The notes under the pieces are model-generated. The model had not been told where the DNA came from. It worked only from the letters and a program-made list of their open reading frames with translations, and did not search any database. From Archangium sp. (GTDB taxonomy: Bacteria; Myxococcota; Myxococcia; Myxococcales; Myxococcaceae): DNA of 64,000 nt. The DNA is taken from NCBI GenBank assembly GCA_030681645.1, contig JAUXRX010000056.1, positions 310,001 to 374,000 on the forward strand, read 5' to 3'. The position numbers and the translations under genes were made by a program. Of this stretch, positions 16,094 through 23,068 are shown in pieces. Position 1 is the first letter of the stretch, and each line of letters starts with the position of its first letter.

Positions 16094-16845
16094 CGCCGCG
16101 CCCCCTGGAGAAAGAGCCGCGTCATCGCCTTCGCCATCGCCGCGTCGCTGCGCAGCTTCGCGGGGGCGAGCGTCGGCATCAGGGCGCCGAAGCTCACCAA
16201 CTGCGCCGCGAACGCCGCCGCGAGAAAGCCCGGCTCCTGGTCCTTCGCCAGGCGACCCAGCCGCTGCTGGCGCCGGAAGAACGTGGTGAGCGCAGCGACG
16301 GTGCCCGGGCTGCGGCCAGGGGAGCTGGCCAGCGCGCGCTGCTCAGCCGACGCGGCCAGGCCCAACCGGAACAACGCGGCGGACGCGCGCAGGGCCTTGA
16401 GCGCCTTGACGGCGAACGCTTCCAGCGCGACGTCGAAGGGCGTGGTGGCGTCGAGCGCGAGCGCCCGGCCGTCGTGCCGGACGGGCTTACTCTCGGCGAG
16501 CGCCTGGAGCAGCCCGGCCCGCCCCCGGAAATGCCGCCGCAGCGTGGGCACCGACACCCCCGACTCCGCGGCCACCGCTTCGAAGGTGAAGGCCTGCAGC
16601 CCCCGCTGACCGAGGAGCCGCTCGGCCGCGGCCAGCACCCGGGTGCGGGTCGCCTGCGGCACTTCCGTCTCGGAGACTCCGGCCGCGCGCAGCGCGTCGA
16701 TGACCGACGTCCGCGAAGGAAAGCGTCGATAGAGGGTGGCCCGCGAGCACCCCGCCGCCAGCGCCAGTTGGTCCATCGTGAAGGGAGAGGGGCCCCGCGC
16801 CAGCTTGCGGGCCGAGGAGAGGATGGTGGCGCGAACGTGAGACAT
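16090..16845 (-). CDS. TetR-family regulator with two tandem HTH domains
   Basis: A 251-residue regulator. Residues about 5-55 form one TetR DNA-binding domain (FTMDQLALAAGCSRATLYRRF) and residues about 68-118 a second (FTFEAVAAESGVSVPTLRRHF), followed by a ligand-binding-like helical domain. Ordinary TetR proteins have one HTH and about 200 residues, so this is a fusion or internal duplication. The ATG at 16845 is preferred over the GTG at 16866. The stop overlaps the start of the rifampin-phosphotransferase-like gene, so it probably controls that enzyme and itself. The upstream stretch contains an AT-rich ATATATGG that may be part of the promoter. Confidence 0.85.
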   Translation of the reverse strand: MSHVRATILSSARKLARGPSPFTMDQLALAAGCSRATLYRRFPSRTSVIDALRAAGVSETEVPQATRTRVLAAAERLLGQRGLQAFTFEAVAAESGVSVPTLRRHFRGRAGLLQALAESKPVRHDGRALALDATTPFDVALEAFAVKALKALRASAALFRLGLAASAEQRALASSPGRSPGTVAALTTFFRRQQRLGRLAKDQEPGFLAAAFAAQLVSFGALMPTLAPAKLRSDAAMAKAMTRLFLQGARR

Positions 16846-16903
16846 CGTGAGCACACCATATATCACTTCGTCTCAATCGGCGCGTTGACGGAACCAGCCG
16901 AAT

Positions 16904-16929
16904 CCGCTCAGCCCGAGCGAAGTCGAGGG
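16904..16929 (+). repeat. Short dispersed repeat R2, copy 2
   Basis: 26 bp with core CCCGAGCGAAGTCGAGGG, 24/26 identical to the inverted copy at 54761. It sits between the TetR start and the cytochrome gene stop, a few bases from the latter. Confidence 0.55.
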
Positions 16930-16933
16930 CCCT

Positions 16934-17797
16934 TCAGGGAGCGAGGCTGCCCGAGGCGACCTCGAAGAAGACCTCCTCGGGAGGCAGCAGTCGCTCGAAG
17001 CGCGAGTCGCCGTAGAAGTACCGCGCGCTCCAGCCGGCCCCGGCCGCGAGGGTGAAGGCCGCCGCGCCGCCCGAGGGAAGGGTGGAGTCGGACACCGCGG
17101 CCCAGGTGCCCGCATCCGTCAACCCGAAGGTCCGCTGGAACACCCTTCGCGCCACCACCTGGGCGCAGGCCGGGTCGCGGCAGGTCTGCACCACCAGCCG
17201 CCGGAACGGATCGCCGGTGGGAAAGCGGTGCCCGGTGCGGCCCACCGTCACGGTGAAGGCGACCCCGCCGTCGCCCGCGTCGCGCGCCGTCACGGCCACA
17301 CCCTGGCGGAGCGTCTCGCCCTCATGGCCACCGCGCGCGTGGTGGGGCTCGTGACAGGTGACGCAGCTCGCGCCAGGCATGGCGAGGCGCTGCTCGGTGA
17401 CGGTGGCCTGCAGCGGCTCCTTCGACGACACCACCGCGGACAGCGTGCCGGGCCGTGGCGCAGCGAACTCGTGGCAGCGCGCGCAGACGCGGGTGACGTC
17501 GCGGTCCACGTGCACGGGGTGCGCTCCCTGCCCGGCGTCACTGGCCGCGGCGCTCCACACGGCGCCGGGCGAAGCAGCGACGGCGTGACAGGTCAGGCAG
17601 GTGAGCCCGTCACCTTCGCCTTCGGGCCGATGGCACGAGAGACACCAGCGCGACTTCGCCTCGGCGAAGGAGTGCTCGAAGACGGGGAGCCGCCGTGCCT
17701 GCGCGTGGCGGGAACCCGAGAGGGCCGCGGCCTCACGCTCGTGGCAGGCCGCGCAATCGGCCGCCAGCAGCAGCGAGAGCGGGAAGAGCAGCGTCAC
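16934..17797 (-). CDS. Secreted pentaheme c-type cytochrome
   Basis: A 287-residue protein with a short signal peptide (MTLLFPLSLLLAA) followed at once by the first heme site. Five CXXCH motifs are visible: CAACH, CLSCH, CLTCH, CARCH and CVTCH, all within the first about 150 residues, together with extra His residues (GSRHAQA, GAHPVHVD, HHARGGH) able to act as distal ligands. The C-terminal 130 residues are a beta-rich domain with GRTGHRFPTGDPFR, as seen in NapC/NrfH-unrelated 'cytochrome c family' redox proteins. It would carry electrons in the periplasm or on the surface. GTG start overlaps the upstream gene by 4 bp; last gene of a five-gene operon. Confidence 0.85.
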   Translation of the reverse strand: MTLLFPLSLLLAADCAACHEREAAALSGSRHAQARRLPVFEHSFAEAKSRWCLSCHRPEGEGDGLTCLTCHAVAASPGAVWSAAASDAGQGAHPVHVDRDVTRVCARCHEFAAPRPGTLSAVVSSKEPLQATVTEQRLAMPGASCVTCHEPHHARGGHEGETLRQGVAVTARDAGDGGVAFTVTVGRTGHRFPTGDPFRRLVVQTCRDPACAQVVARRVFQRTFGLTDAGTWAAVSDSTLPSGGAAAFTLAAGAGWSARYFYGDSRFERLLPPEEVFFEVASGSLAP

Positions 17798-18690
17798 TTC
17801 GCGCCGGGAGCGCCCACCGCCACCACCACGTCACCGTTGGCCTTCCAGGTGAGCTTCTCGATGGTGGCCCCCGGGAGCGCGGCGGCGAGGGTCTTCGCTT
17901 CGGGCATGAAGTCGGGGTGGGCGTAGATGACGGTGGCGGCGCGGTCCTTCTGGGCGGGGTTGATGCGCGACACCACGAAGCCGGCCGCCTTCACCACGCC
18001 TGCCACCTTGTCGCCTTCTGCGCTCAGGCGCGCGGGCGCCAACACCTCGACGCGTGGGGCAGGCACTTCCACCAGGTAGACGTCGCCGTGTTCGGGAACG
18101 GCACCGCGCATCGTCTGTGCCCGGGCGGTGATGACGGCGAAGGCGGCGCGGCGGCCCGTCGGGTCCCACCACACCTCGGCGGAACGTTGTGCCGTGTACA
18201 TGGCCTCCTGGCCGTCATCGAAGCCGTCGGAGGTCTCCCCGCTCCCCCGGTTGATCACGAGCTTGACGGGGTTCCCCGCGGCTTCCCACTGAGTGCTCTC
18301 TTCTTCGCCCACCTTGACGGTCGCCGCCGCCCCTCGCGGACCGGTGAAGCCACTGAGGGCCGAGAGGGGGTTGTTCTTCTTCCAGGTACTGAAGGCGGTG
18401 GCGCCCTCGGCGGAGGCATAGCGGGCCTTGAGCCTGTCGTCGGCGAAGCGGCTCACGCGCTTGAGGGACAGCAGGTATTGCGTCTCGGCCCCGGACTGAG
18501 CGTCGTGCACCACCGCGATGGTGGCGACCTCGCCCAGGACCATGTCTTCCTCGTTCTTCGGGTTCGGCACCCAGGCCGAGTCCTTGAAGGTCCACACCAG
18601 GGCGGTGCCGTCCTTCGTGAAGCCGAGAATGGCGGGCTCGTCACCGAGATTGAAGGGCGTCGCCGCGAGCAACATCACGAGTACGTGCAT
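17794..18690 (-). CDS. Secreted protein, possible LytR_C-like C-terminal domain
   Basis: A 298-residue protein with an N-terminal signal (MHVLVMLLAATP). The first about 200 residues are a beta-rich domain with no known motif (TKDGTALVWTFKDSAW, YLLSLKRVSRF, EVWWDPTGRRAAFAV). The last about 75 residues (VVKAAGFVVSRINPAQ...ATVIYAHPDFMPEAKTLAAAL) resemble the LytR_C fold found in cell-wall-associated proteins, an assignment made by eye. Overlaps the cytochrome gene by 4 bp, so the two are co-translated. Function unknown. Confidence 0.7.
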   Translation of the reverse strand: MHVLVMLLAATPFNLGDEPAILGFTKDGTALVWTFKDSAWVPNPKNEEDMVLGEVATIAVVHDAQSGAETQYLLSLKRVSRFADDRLKARYASAEGATAFSTWKKNNPLSALSGFTGPRGAAATVKVGEEESTQWEAAGNPVKLVINRGSGETSDGFDDGQEAMYTAQRSAEVWWDPTGRRAAFAVITARAQTMRGAVPEHGDVYLVEVPAPRVEVLAPARLSAEGDKVAGVVKAAGFVVSRINPAQKDRAATVIYAHPDFMPEAKTLAAALPGATIEKLTWKANGDVVVAVGAPGAK

Positions 18691-18702
18691 GGTGTTTCCC
18701 TC

Positions 18703-19167
18703 TCAGAACGTCCGGCTCACGTTGAGGCCCGGCACGAGGCTCGCGCTCGCGGTCCTCAGCCCGCCGAAGAAGTTGAGGAACGGCGAGAACGTCCACTTGC
18801 CGAACAGCAACGAAACGCCCGGCCCCGCGCCCAGGTAGAACTCGGCCTCGGCGAAGCGCAGCCCCGGCTGGTCGTGAATGAAGGCGATGTTGAGGTCGAT
18901 GCCGACGTGCTCGCCCACGAGGAAGTCGAGCGTGCTCACCACCACGAAGCCGCCGTGCTGTTGATCGAAGCTCCACTCATAGGAGATCGAGCCGATGAAC
19001 GTGACGTCGTGACCCAGCGGCACGGCCGCCGACACGCCGAGGTACGGGTAGAACCCGCCGTGCGCCACCGGGAGCAGCACCACCTCGAGCGCGCCGACGT
19101 TGATCGCGAAGTCCACCGCGCGCGCCGGCGCCGCCATCACCACCATCGCCAGCAGCACGCCGCGCAT
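18703..19167 (-). CDS. Small outer-membrane beta-barrel-like protein
   Basis: A 154-residue protein with a cleavable signal (MRGVLLAMVVMAAPARA) and alternating hydrophobic strands (FYPYLGVSAAVPLG, VTFIGSISYEWSF, GGFVVVSTLDFLVG, FYLGAGPGVSLLFG) ending in aromatic Phe, the mark of an outer-membrane barrel. Its ATG shares one base with the stop of the pilin-like gene (TGATG), so translation is coupled. No family named. Confidence 0.7.
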   Translation of the reverse strand: MRGVLLAMVVMAAPARAVDFAINVGALEVVLLPVAHGGFYPYLGVSAAVPLGHDVTFIGSISYEWSFDQQHGGFVVVSTLDFLVGEHVGIDLNIAFIHDQPGLRFAEAEFYLGAGPGVSLLFGKWTFSPFLNFFGGLRTASASLVPGLNVSRTF

Positions 19168-19778
19168 CAGTTGTTCGTGTCGTCCATGTGCATGTGGGGC
19201 TTCCCGGCCGGCACGCTGACGCCGTCGATGCTGCGGTCTTTCGTGGAGATGGACCAGACGTCGATGGTCGAGTCACCGTCGATGTTGCCGGCCGCGAGGA
19301 TGGTGATGTGGCACGCGTCGGGACACTTTCCATGCACGCCCGCTTCGGCCAGCAGCGGGGGCGGGATGCCGGCGAGCAGCGCCGCGTTGTCGGGGCTGGG
19401 GCCGACCTTCGCGTCGGCGGCGATGCCCGGGTGGAACCCACCGTCGGGAGCGCCGGGAATCAACGGATCCCCCGAGACGGCCAGGAAGTAGCGATACCGG
19501 TTGTGCTGCTCGGGGAGGAAGCCGACCTCTTCGACGGACTCCGAATAGGTGTCCTTCTCGGCGAACCAGGCGCGCTCGGCGGTGTACGCGGCCTTCAGGT
19601 TCATCTTCACCTCGCCCTGCTTCGCCCTCACGTTGAACTTGAGGAAGTTGGGCACGGCGATCACCGCCAACCCGCCCACGCAACACAAGAGGGAGAGCCC
19701 ACCGACGGCCAACACCACGACCAGCACGGTGTTGGTGTTCGACTTCTGCGGCGCACCCTGCGGCGTCATCGGAGTCAT
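19167..19778 (-). CDS. Pilin-like protein with non-canonical leader
   Basis: A 203-residue protein. After a polar stretch, a hydrophobic helix (residues about 17-45, VLVVVLAVGGLSLLCCVGGLAVIAVPNF) runs into a long amphipathic helix FLKFNVRAKQGEVKMNLKAAYTAERAWFAEKDTY, the shape of type IV pilins and pseudopilins. The usual prepilin cleavage motif with Glu at position 5 is not present, so processing by PilD is doubtful. The globular part contains a Cys pair (KCPDAC) and a strand-rich end that may close a D-loop. Located in an operon with a multiheme cytochrome. Confidence 0.75.
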   Translation of the reverse strand: MTPMTPQGAPQKSNTNTVLVVVLAVGGLSLLCCVGGLAVIAVPNFLKFNVRAKQGEVKMNLKAAYTAERAWFAEKDTYSESVEEVGFLPEQHNRYRYFLAVSGDPLIPGAPDGGFHPGIAADAKVGPSPDNAALLAGIPPPLLAEAGVHGKCPDACHITILAAGNIDGDSTIDVWSISTKDRSIDGVSVPAGKPHMHMDDTNN

Positions 19779-19788
19779 GGGGCGAACC

Positions 19789-20229
19789 CTACAGCGGCTG
19801 CGTGGCCAACAGCATCAACGCGATCGACACGCAGTAGCAGGCGAAGCCGATCATGAAGAGCAGCAGCGCCACGTTGAGGTAGCGCGACTTCTGGTCGCGC
19901 ATGTCGAGCATCAACGCCAGCGTCTGCTCGGTGTCGTCGGTCATCTGCTGCGTGAGCCACTTGAGGCGCAGCACCCCGCCGATGGCCACGCCCGCGGCGC
20001 CGAGCACGATGACGATGCCGGAAGCGACCAGGTTGCGTGCCAGCTCGCTGGTCTGCGCGATGGTGCGCCCTGAGAAGCCGGTGACGGTGATGACGATGCC
20101 CGAGAGCGACAGCATCACCTGCGTGCGCAGCACCAGCACCGACAGCTGCGACTGCACCAGCTCGTAGGCCTTCACCGGATCGCCCCGGGTCAGGGCCATG
20201 ATTCGCTTCACTTCGTCTGCGGCGGCCAT
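19789..20229 (-). CDS. Three-helix membrane protein, unknown
   Basis: A 146-residue protein with a soluble N-terminal helix (MAAADEVKRIMALTRGDPVKAYELVQSQL) and three hydrophobic segments near residues 36-56, 68-90 and 118-142. No motif recognised. The ATG at 20229 is chosen because the upstream frame lacks coding character. It heads the operon of the pilin-like protein, barrel protein, LytR_C-like protein and cytochrome (gap to the next gene 10 bp), and is divergent from the hydrolase gene at 20308. Confidence 0.7.
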   Translation of the reverse strand: MAAADEVKRIMALTRGDPVKAYELVQSQLSVLVLRTQVMLSLSGIVITVTGFSGRTIAQTSELARNLVASGIVIVLGAAGVAIGGVLRLKWLTQQMTDDTEQTLALMLDMRDQKSRYLNVALLLFMIGFACYCVSIALMLLATQPL

Positions 20230-20307
20230 GTCGCGGGCAGTCTCGCCCCGGAAAAACCCGTTGTCTCGGGTTGGTTCCACGCGCGAGCCGTGTGGTAGCA
20301 GCGGTGC

Positions 20308-22281
20308 ATGCGAAGTATCGCTGTCCTGTCGTCGCTTCTCGTTCTCACCGCGTGCGAGCCCCAGTTCGTCGAGCGCACCACGCAGGTGAACTTCGACCCC
20401 GCGGCGGAAGGCTTCTGGAACGTGCCGCTCCCCAGCGAGCTGAGGAAGCAGGAAGACGGCTCGTACAACCTCGAGCGCTGGCCCGGGGCGCGGCCGAACC
20501 TGGTGAAGATGTGGCTCGAGACCATCGACTCCCGCCTCCAGGACGGCTGGGGCGTGAGCGCCGGCGCGTTCTTCACGCTCTCGGGCACGCTCGATTCGGC
20601 CACGCTCCCCACCGCGGCGGTGACGCTCACGAAGGACGCCGCGGTGCAGTTCATCGACATCGACCCCGCCTCGCCGGAATACGGCCGCCGCTTCCCCATC
20701 GACACCTCGTTCACCAGCGAGGCCATCACCTACCGCCCCGCTTCGCTGCTCGCCGTCACGCCCGTACAGGGGTTCCCCCGGCGCGAGTCGACGCTCTACG
20801 CGGTGATCATCCTCGACGGCCTCAGGGACACCGCCGGCAAACCACTGGGGCGCAGCCGCGCGTTCCACGACGCGTTCGAGCAAGACAAGGACGCCGACGA
20901 GAAGGCGAAGGCCGCGCTCGCGCCGCTGCGCACGTACCTCATCGACTCGAAGTTCAACCGCGACCACGTGGTGGGCGGCACGGTGTTCCGCACCATCGAC
21001 CCGAACGCGGCGCTCAAGAAGCTGGCGGCCTGGGTGGAGACGCTGCCCGCGCCGGTGCTCGAGTCGGCGTGGACGCGCCTCGAGGAGCACCCGGACTACG
21101 TGCTCTACACCGCGCGCTACTCCGTGCCCCAGGTGCAGCCCGGTCCGCGCCCGGGCAAGGGCCGCATCGTGTGGAGCGCCGACGGCCAGACGCCGGTGCA
21201 GCAGGGCACGCAGTCGGTGCGGCTCTCGGTGGCGATGCCGAAGTCAGCTGCGCTCGCGACGGGCGTTCCCCTCACCGTCTACTTCCACGGCAGCGGCGGC
21301 GAGTACCGCGAGGTGATGGATCGCGGCCCGCTCGCGCCCACCGCGCCCCGCAACCTGCAGGGAGATCCCCCGCTCGGCTCGGGTCCCTCGACGTATCTCG
21401 CGCGACGTGGGCTCGCGACGCTCGGCTTCGACTTCCCGCTGCACGGAGATCGCGACACGCCGCCCGACACCTCGGGACTGCGGCTCTACGACATCTTCGG
21501 CGACGTCGATTCGACGGTGGACAACATGTCGGTGGCCGCGATGGAGGCGGTGTACCTGACCCGCCTGCTCCCCGCGCTCGAGCTGCCGCTGCCTGCCGGT
21601 GGCACCGCCCGCGTGGACATGGCGCGGCTCTCGGCGATGGGTCACTCGATGGGCTCGACCATCGGCATTCCGGTGGCGACGGTGGATCCCCGCATCAGGG
21701 GCTACGTGTTCTCCGGCGCGGGCGCCCAGCTGATCGAGGTCGCCGCCGAGACGACGTACCCGGTCAACCTGCGCACCACGCTCGAGCTGCTGCTCGGCTT
21801 CAAGACCGGCGAGGTGCTCGATCGCACCCACCCGCTGCTGCACGCGTTTCAGTCCTTGTGGGACTCGACCGATCCGAGCGCGAAGGCCCGCCACGTCGCG
21901 CGCGAGCCGTACGAGGGCCAGGTCCCCAGGCCGTACTTCCTGCCGCAGGGGCTCGTCGACGGCTACTTCCACCCGGGCGCGCAGACGGCGATCGCGGGCG
22001 CGCTGGGCACCACGCTCATCGGCGAGGAATTGGACCCCACGCTCCCGCGCACGCTGCGGCTCGACGGCCAGGGCACGACGACCGCGTTCCCGCTGCGCAA
22101 CAACCTCAACGGCGTGACCGCGGGCACGGTGCAATTGCAGACACCCTTCGAGCTGGGCCACTACGTCGTCTTCGACGTGCCCTCGACCGGCGCCCAGGTC
22201 GGCTGCTTCCTCGCGGGCGTGGGCAGCCCGGCCGGGCCGGCGATCGTTTCCCCGCGCGGGCTGGACGACGGCTGCGACTGA
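20308..22281 (+). CDS. Large secreted alpha/beta hydrolase lipoprotein
   Basis: A 657-residue lipoprotein (LTAC, Cys16). The first about 310 residues form an N-terminal domain typical of bacterial 'virulence factor lipase N-terminal' proteins (LDSATLPTAAVTLTKD, NRDHVVGGTVFRT). The catalytic domain has YFHGSGG for the oxyanion hole, Gly-His-Ser-Met-Gly-Ser with Ser at residue 447, and a late Asp/His region around VDGYFHPGAQ. An esterase or lipase acting outside the cytoplasm is likely; substrate unknown. Copy 4 of the palindromic element starts 3 bp after the stop. Confidence 0.85.
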   Translation: MRSIAVLSSLLVLTACEPQFVERTTQVNFDPAAEGFWNVPLPSELRKQEDGSYNLERWPGARPNLVKMWLETIDSRLQDGWGVSAGAFFTLSGTLDSATLPTAAVTLTKDAAVQFIDIDPASPEYGRRFPIDTSFTSEAITYRPASLLAVTPVQGFPRRESTLYAVIILDGLRDTAGKPLGRSRAFHDAFEQDKDADEKAKAALAPLRTYLIDSKFNRDHVVGGTVFRTIDPNAALKKLAAWVETLPAPVLESAWTRLEEHPDYVLYTARYSVPQVQPGPRPGKGRIVWSADGQTPVQQGTQSVRLSVAMPKSAALATGVPLTVYFHGSGGEYREVMDRGPLAPTAPRNLQGDPPLGSGPSTYLARRGLATLGFDFPLHGDRDTPPDTSGLRLYDIFGDVDSTVDNMSVAAMEAVYLTRLLPALELPLPAGGTARVDMARLSAMGHSMGSTIGIPVATVDPRIRGYVFSGAGAQLIEVAAETTYPVNLRTTLELLLGFKTGEVLDRTHPLLHAFQSLWDSTDPSAKARHVAREPYEGQVPRPYFLPQGLVDGYFHPGAQTAIAGALGTTLIGEELDPTLPRTLRLDGQGTTTAFPLRNNLNGVTAGTVQLQTPFELGHYVVFDVPSTGAQVGCFLAGVGSPAGPAIVSPRGLDDGCD

Positions 22282-22284
22282 CTG

Positions 22285-22337
22285 TCTCCCTCTCCCTGCG
22301 CAGCGGGGAGAGGGCCGGGGGGGCCGGGGTGAGGGGC
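22285..22337 (+). repeat. Palindromic intergenic element, copy 4
   Basis: Stem CTCTCCCTGC / GCGGGGAGAG with triloop GCA and a longer G-rich tail (an extra GGGGGGCC block). It occupies the gap between the hydrolase stop (3 bp away) and the stop of a minus-strand coding remnant (5 bp away). Confidence 0.85.
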
Positions 22338-22342
22338 AGTCT

Positions 22343-22522
22343 TCAGGAGCCGAGCGACAGCCGCAGCTCCTTCGCGCCGGTGCGCACGTCACGGATGAGC
22401 GACTGAAAGGTCTGCTCTGCCATCGTGCCCGGACCGCGCACCTCGAGCAGGTCGAGGGGCCGCCCCAGGTGTCCCGCGAGGACGCCGCCGGCAAAGCGGT
22501 GCGCTTCGAAGGCCGACGTGTC
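22343..22522 (-). pseudogene. C-terminal remnant of an unknown gene
   Basis: A 59-codon open stretch with strong coding look (FEAHRFAGGVLAGHLG, LDLLEVRGPGTMAEQ, FQSLIRDVRTGAKELRLS) ending in TGA next to a repeat element. It has no start codon of its own near the 5' edge and begins directly after the TAG of the lipoprotein gene at 22523, in the same frame. It is unlike the lipoprotein or its twin at 25708. The simplest reading is the 3' end of a gene whose 5' part was replaced when the lipoprotein unit arrived. An internal ATG could allow a 26-residue peptide. No family recognised. Confidence 0.45.
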
Positions 22523-22960
22523 CTAGCTCCAGTAGCGATGCCAGATGGCGATGATGCGGCCGTTCTGCGCGGCGGCGTAGCAGTACATCGCGTCGTCAGG
22601 GACGCGGCTCTGGTCGGAGAACGGCTCGAGCAGCACGTAGAGCTTCACGCCCTGCAGCGAGGGGTCGGTGCACTGCAGCTGCTCGGGGCTGCACCACGAG
22701 AGCGCGCGGCCTGACTCCTGGGTGGAGCAACACATCGCCGCCTCCGCGGGGCCGTGGTCCCAGACGAAGCCGCTGCCCCTCCCGAACGGGGCCCCCGACA
22801 CGGGCGCCAGCATGGCCCTGAAGACATAGTCACTCGCGCCGGTGACCTCGAAGCGCTTCATGCCGTCGAGGCTGGTGCCGATGGCGATGGAACGGCACGC
22901 GTCCTGCGAGGTGCAGGCGCAGGCGAAGAGCAGAACGAGGCTGATCAAGACGGTTCGCAT
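22523..22960 (-). CDS. Cys-rich lipoprotein, twin A
   Basis: A 145-residue lipoprotein: signal peptide ending F-A-C-A-C (Cys16), then a compact domain with conserved Cys residues (DACRS, MCCSTQES, SWCSP, LQCTDP, YCYAA) and the strings IGTSLDGMKRFEV and GVKLYVLLEPFSDQSRVP. About 72 % identical by eye to twin B at 25708, same length. Disulfide-bonded extracytoplasmic protein of unknown role. The 88 bp upstream are nearly identical to those of the twin. Downstream is a foreign coding remnant. Confidence 0.8.
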   Translation of the reverse strand: MRTVLISLVLLFACACTSQDACRSIAIGTSLDGMKRFEVTGASDYVFRAMLAPVSGAPFGRGSGFVWDHGPAEAAMCCSTQESGRALSWCSPEQLQCTDPSLQGVKLYVLLEPFSDQSRVPDDAMYCYAAAQNGRIIAIWHRYWS

Positions 22961-23048
22961 GGCCGCTCGCCCAGCACGAGCCGAGCCAGCCCAACCTCGC
23001 GAGATGCGGACGTGGTGCGTGGGTGTTTCAGCGTGAACGTGACACGCA
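22961..23048 (-). promoter_or_regulatory. Conserved 88 bp upstream block, copy A
   Basis: Differs at only 4 of 88 positions from the block before twin B (26146-26233), while the proteins differ at about 28 % of residues. Contains an inverted repeat GCGTG-N7-CACGC (23031-23047) with a nested CGTG-A-CACG. Probably holds the promoter and an operator or a leader RNA. Confidence 0.6.
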
Positions 23049-23068
23049 GGTCACGCCTCGACGCCGGC

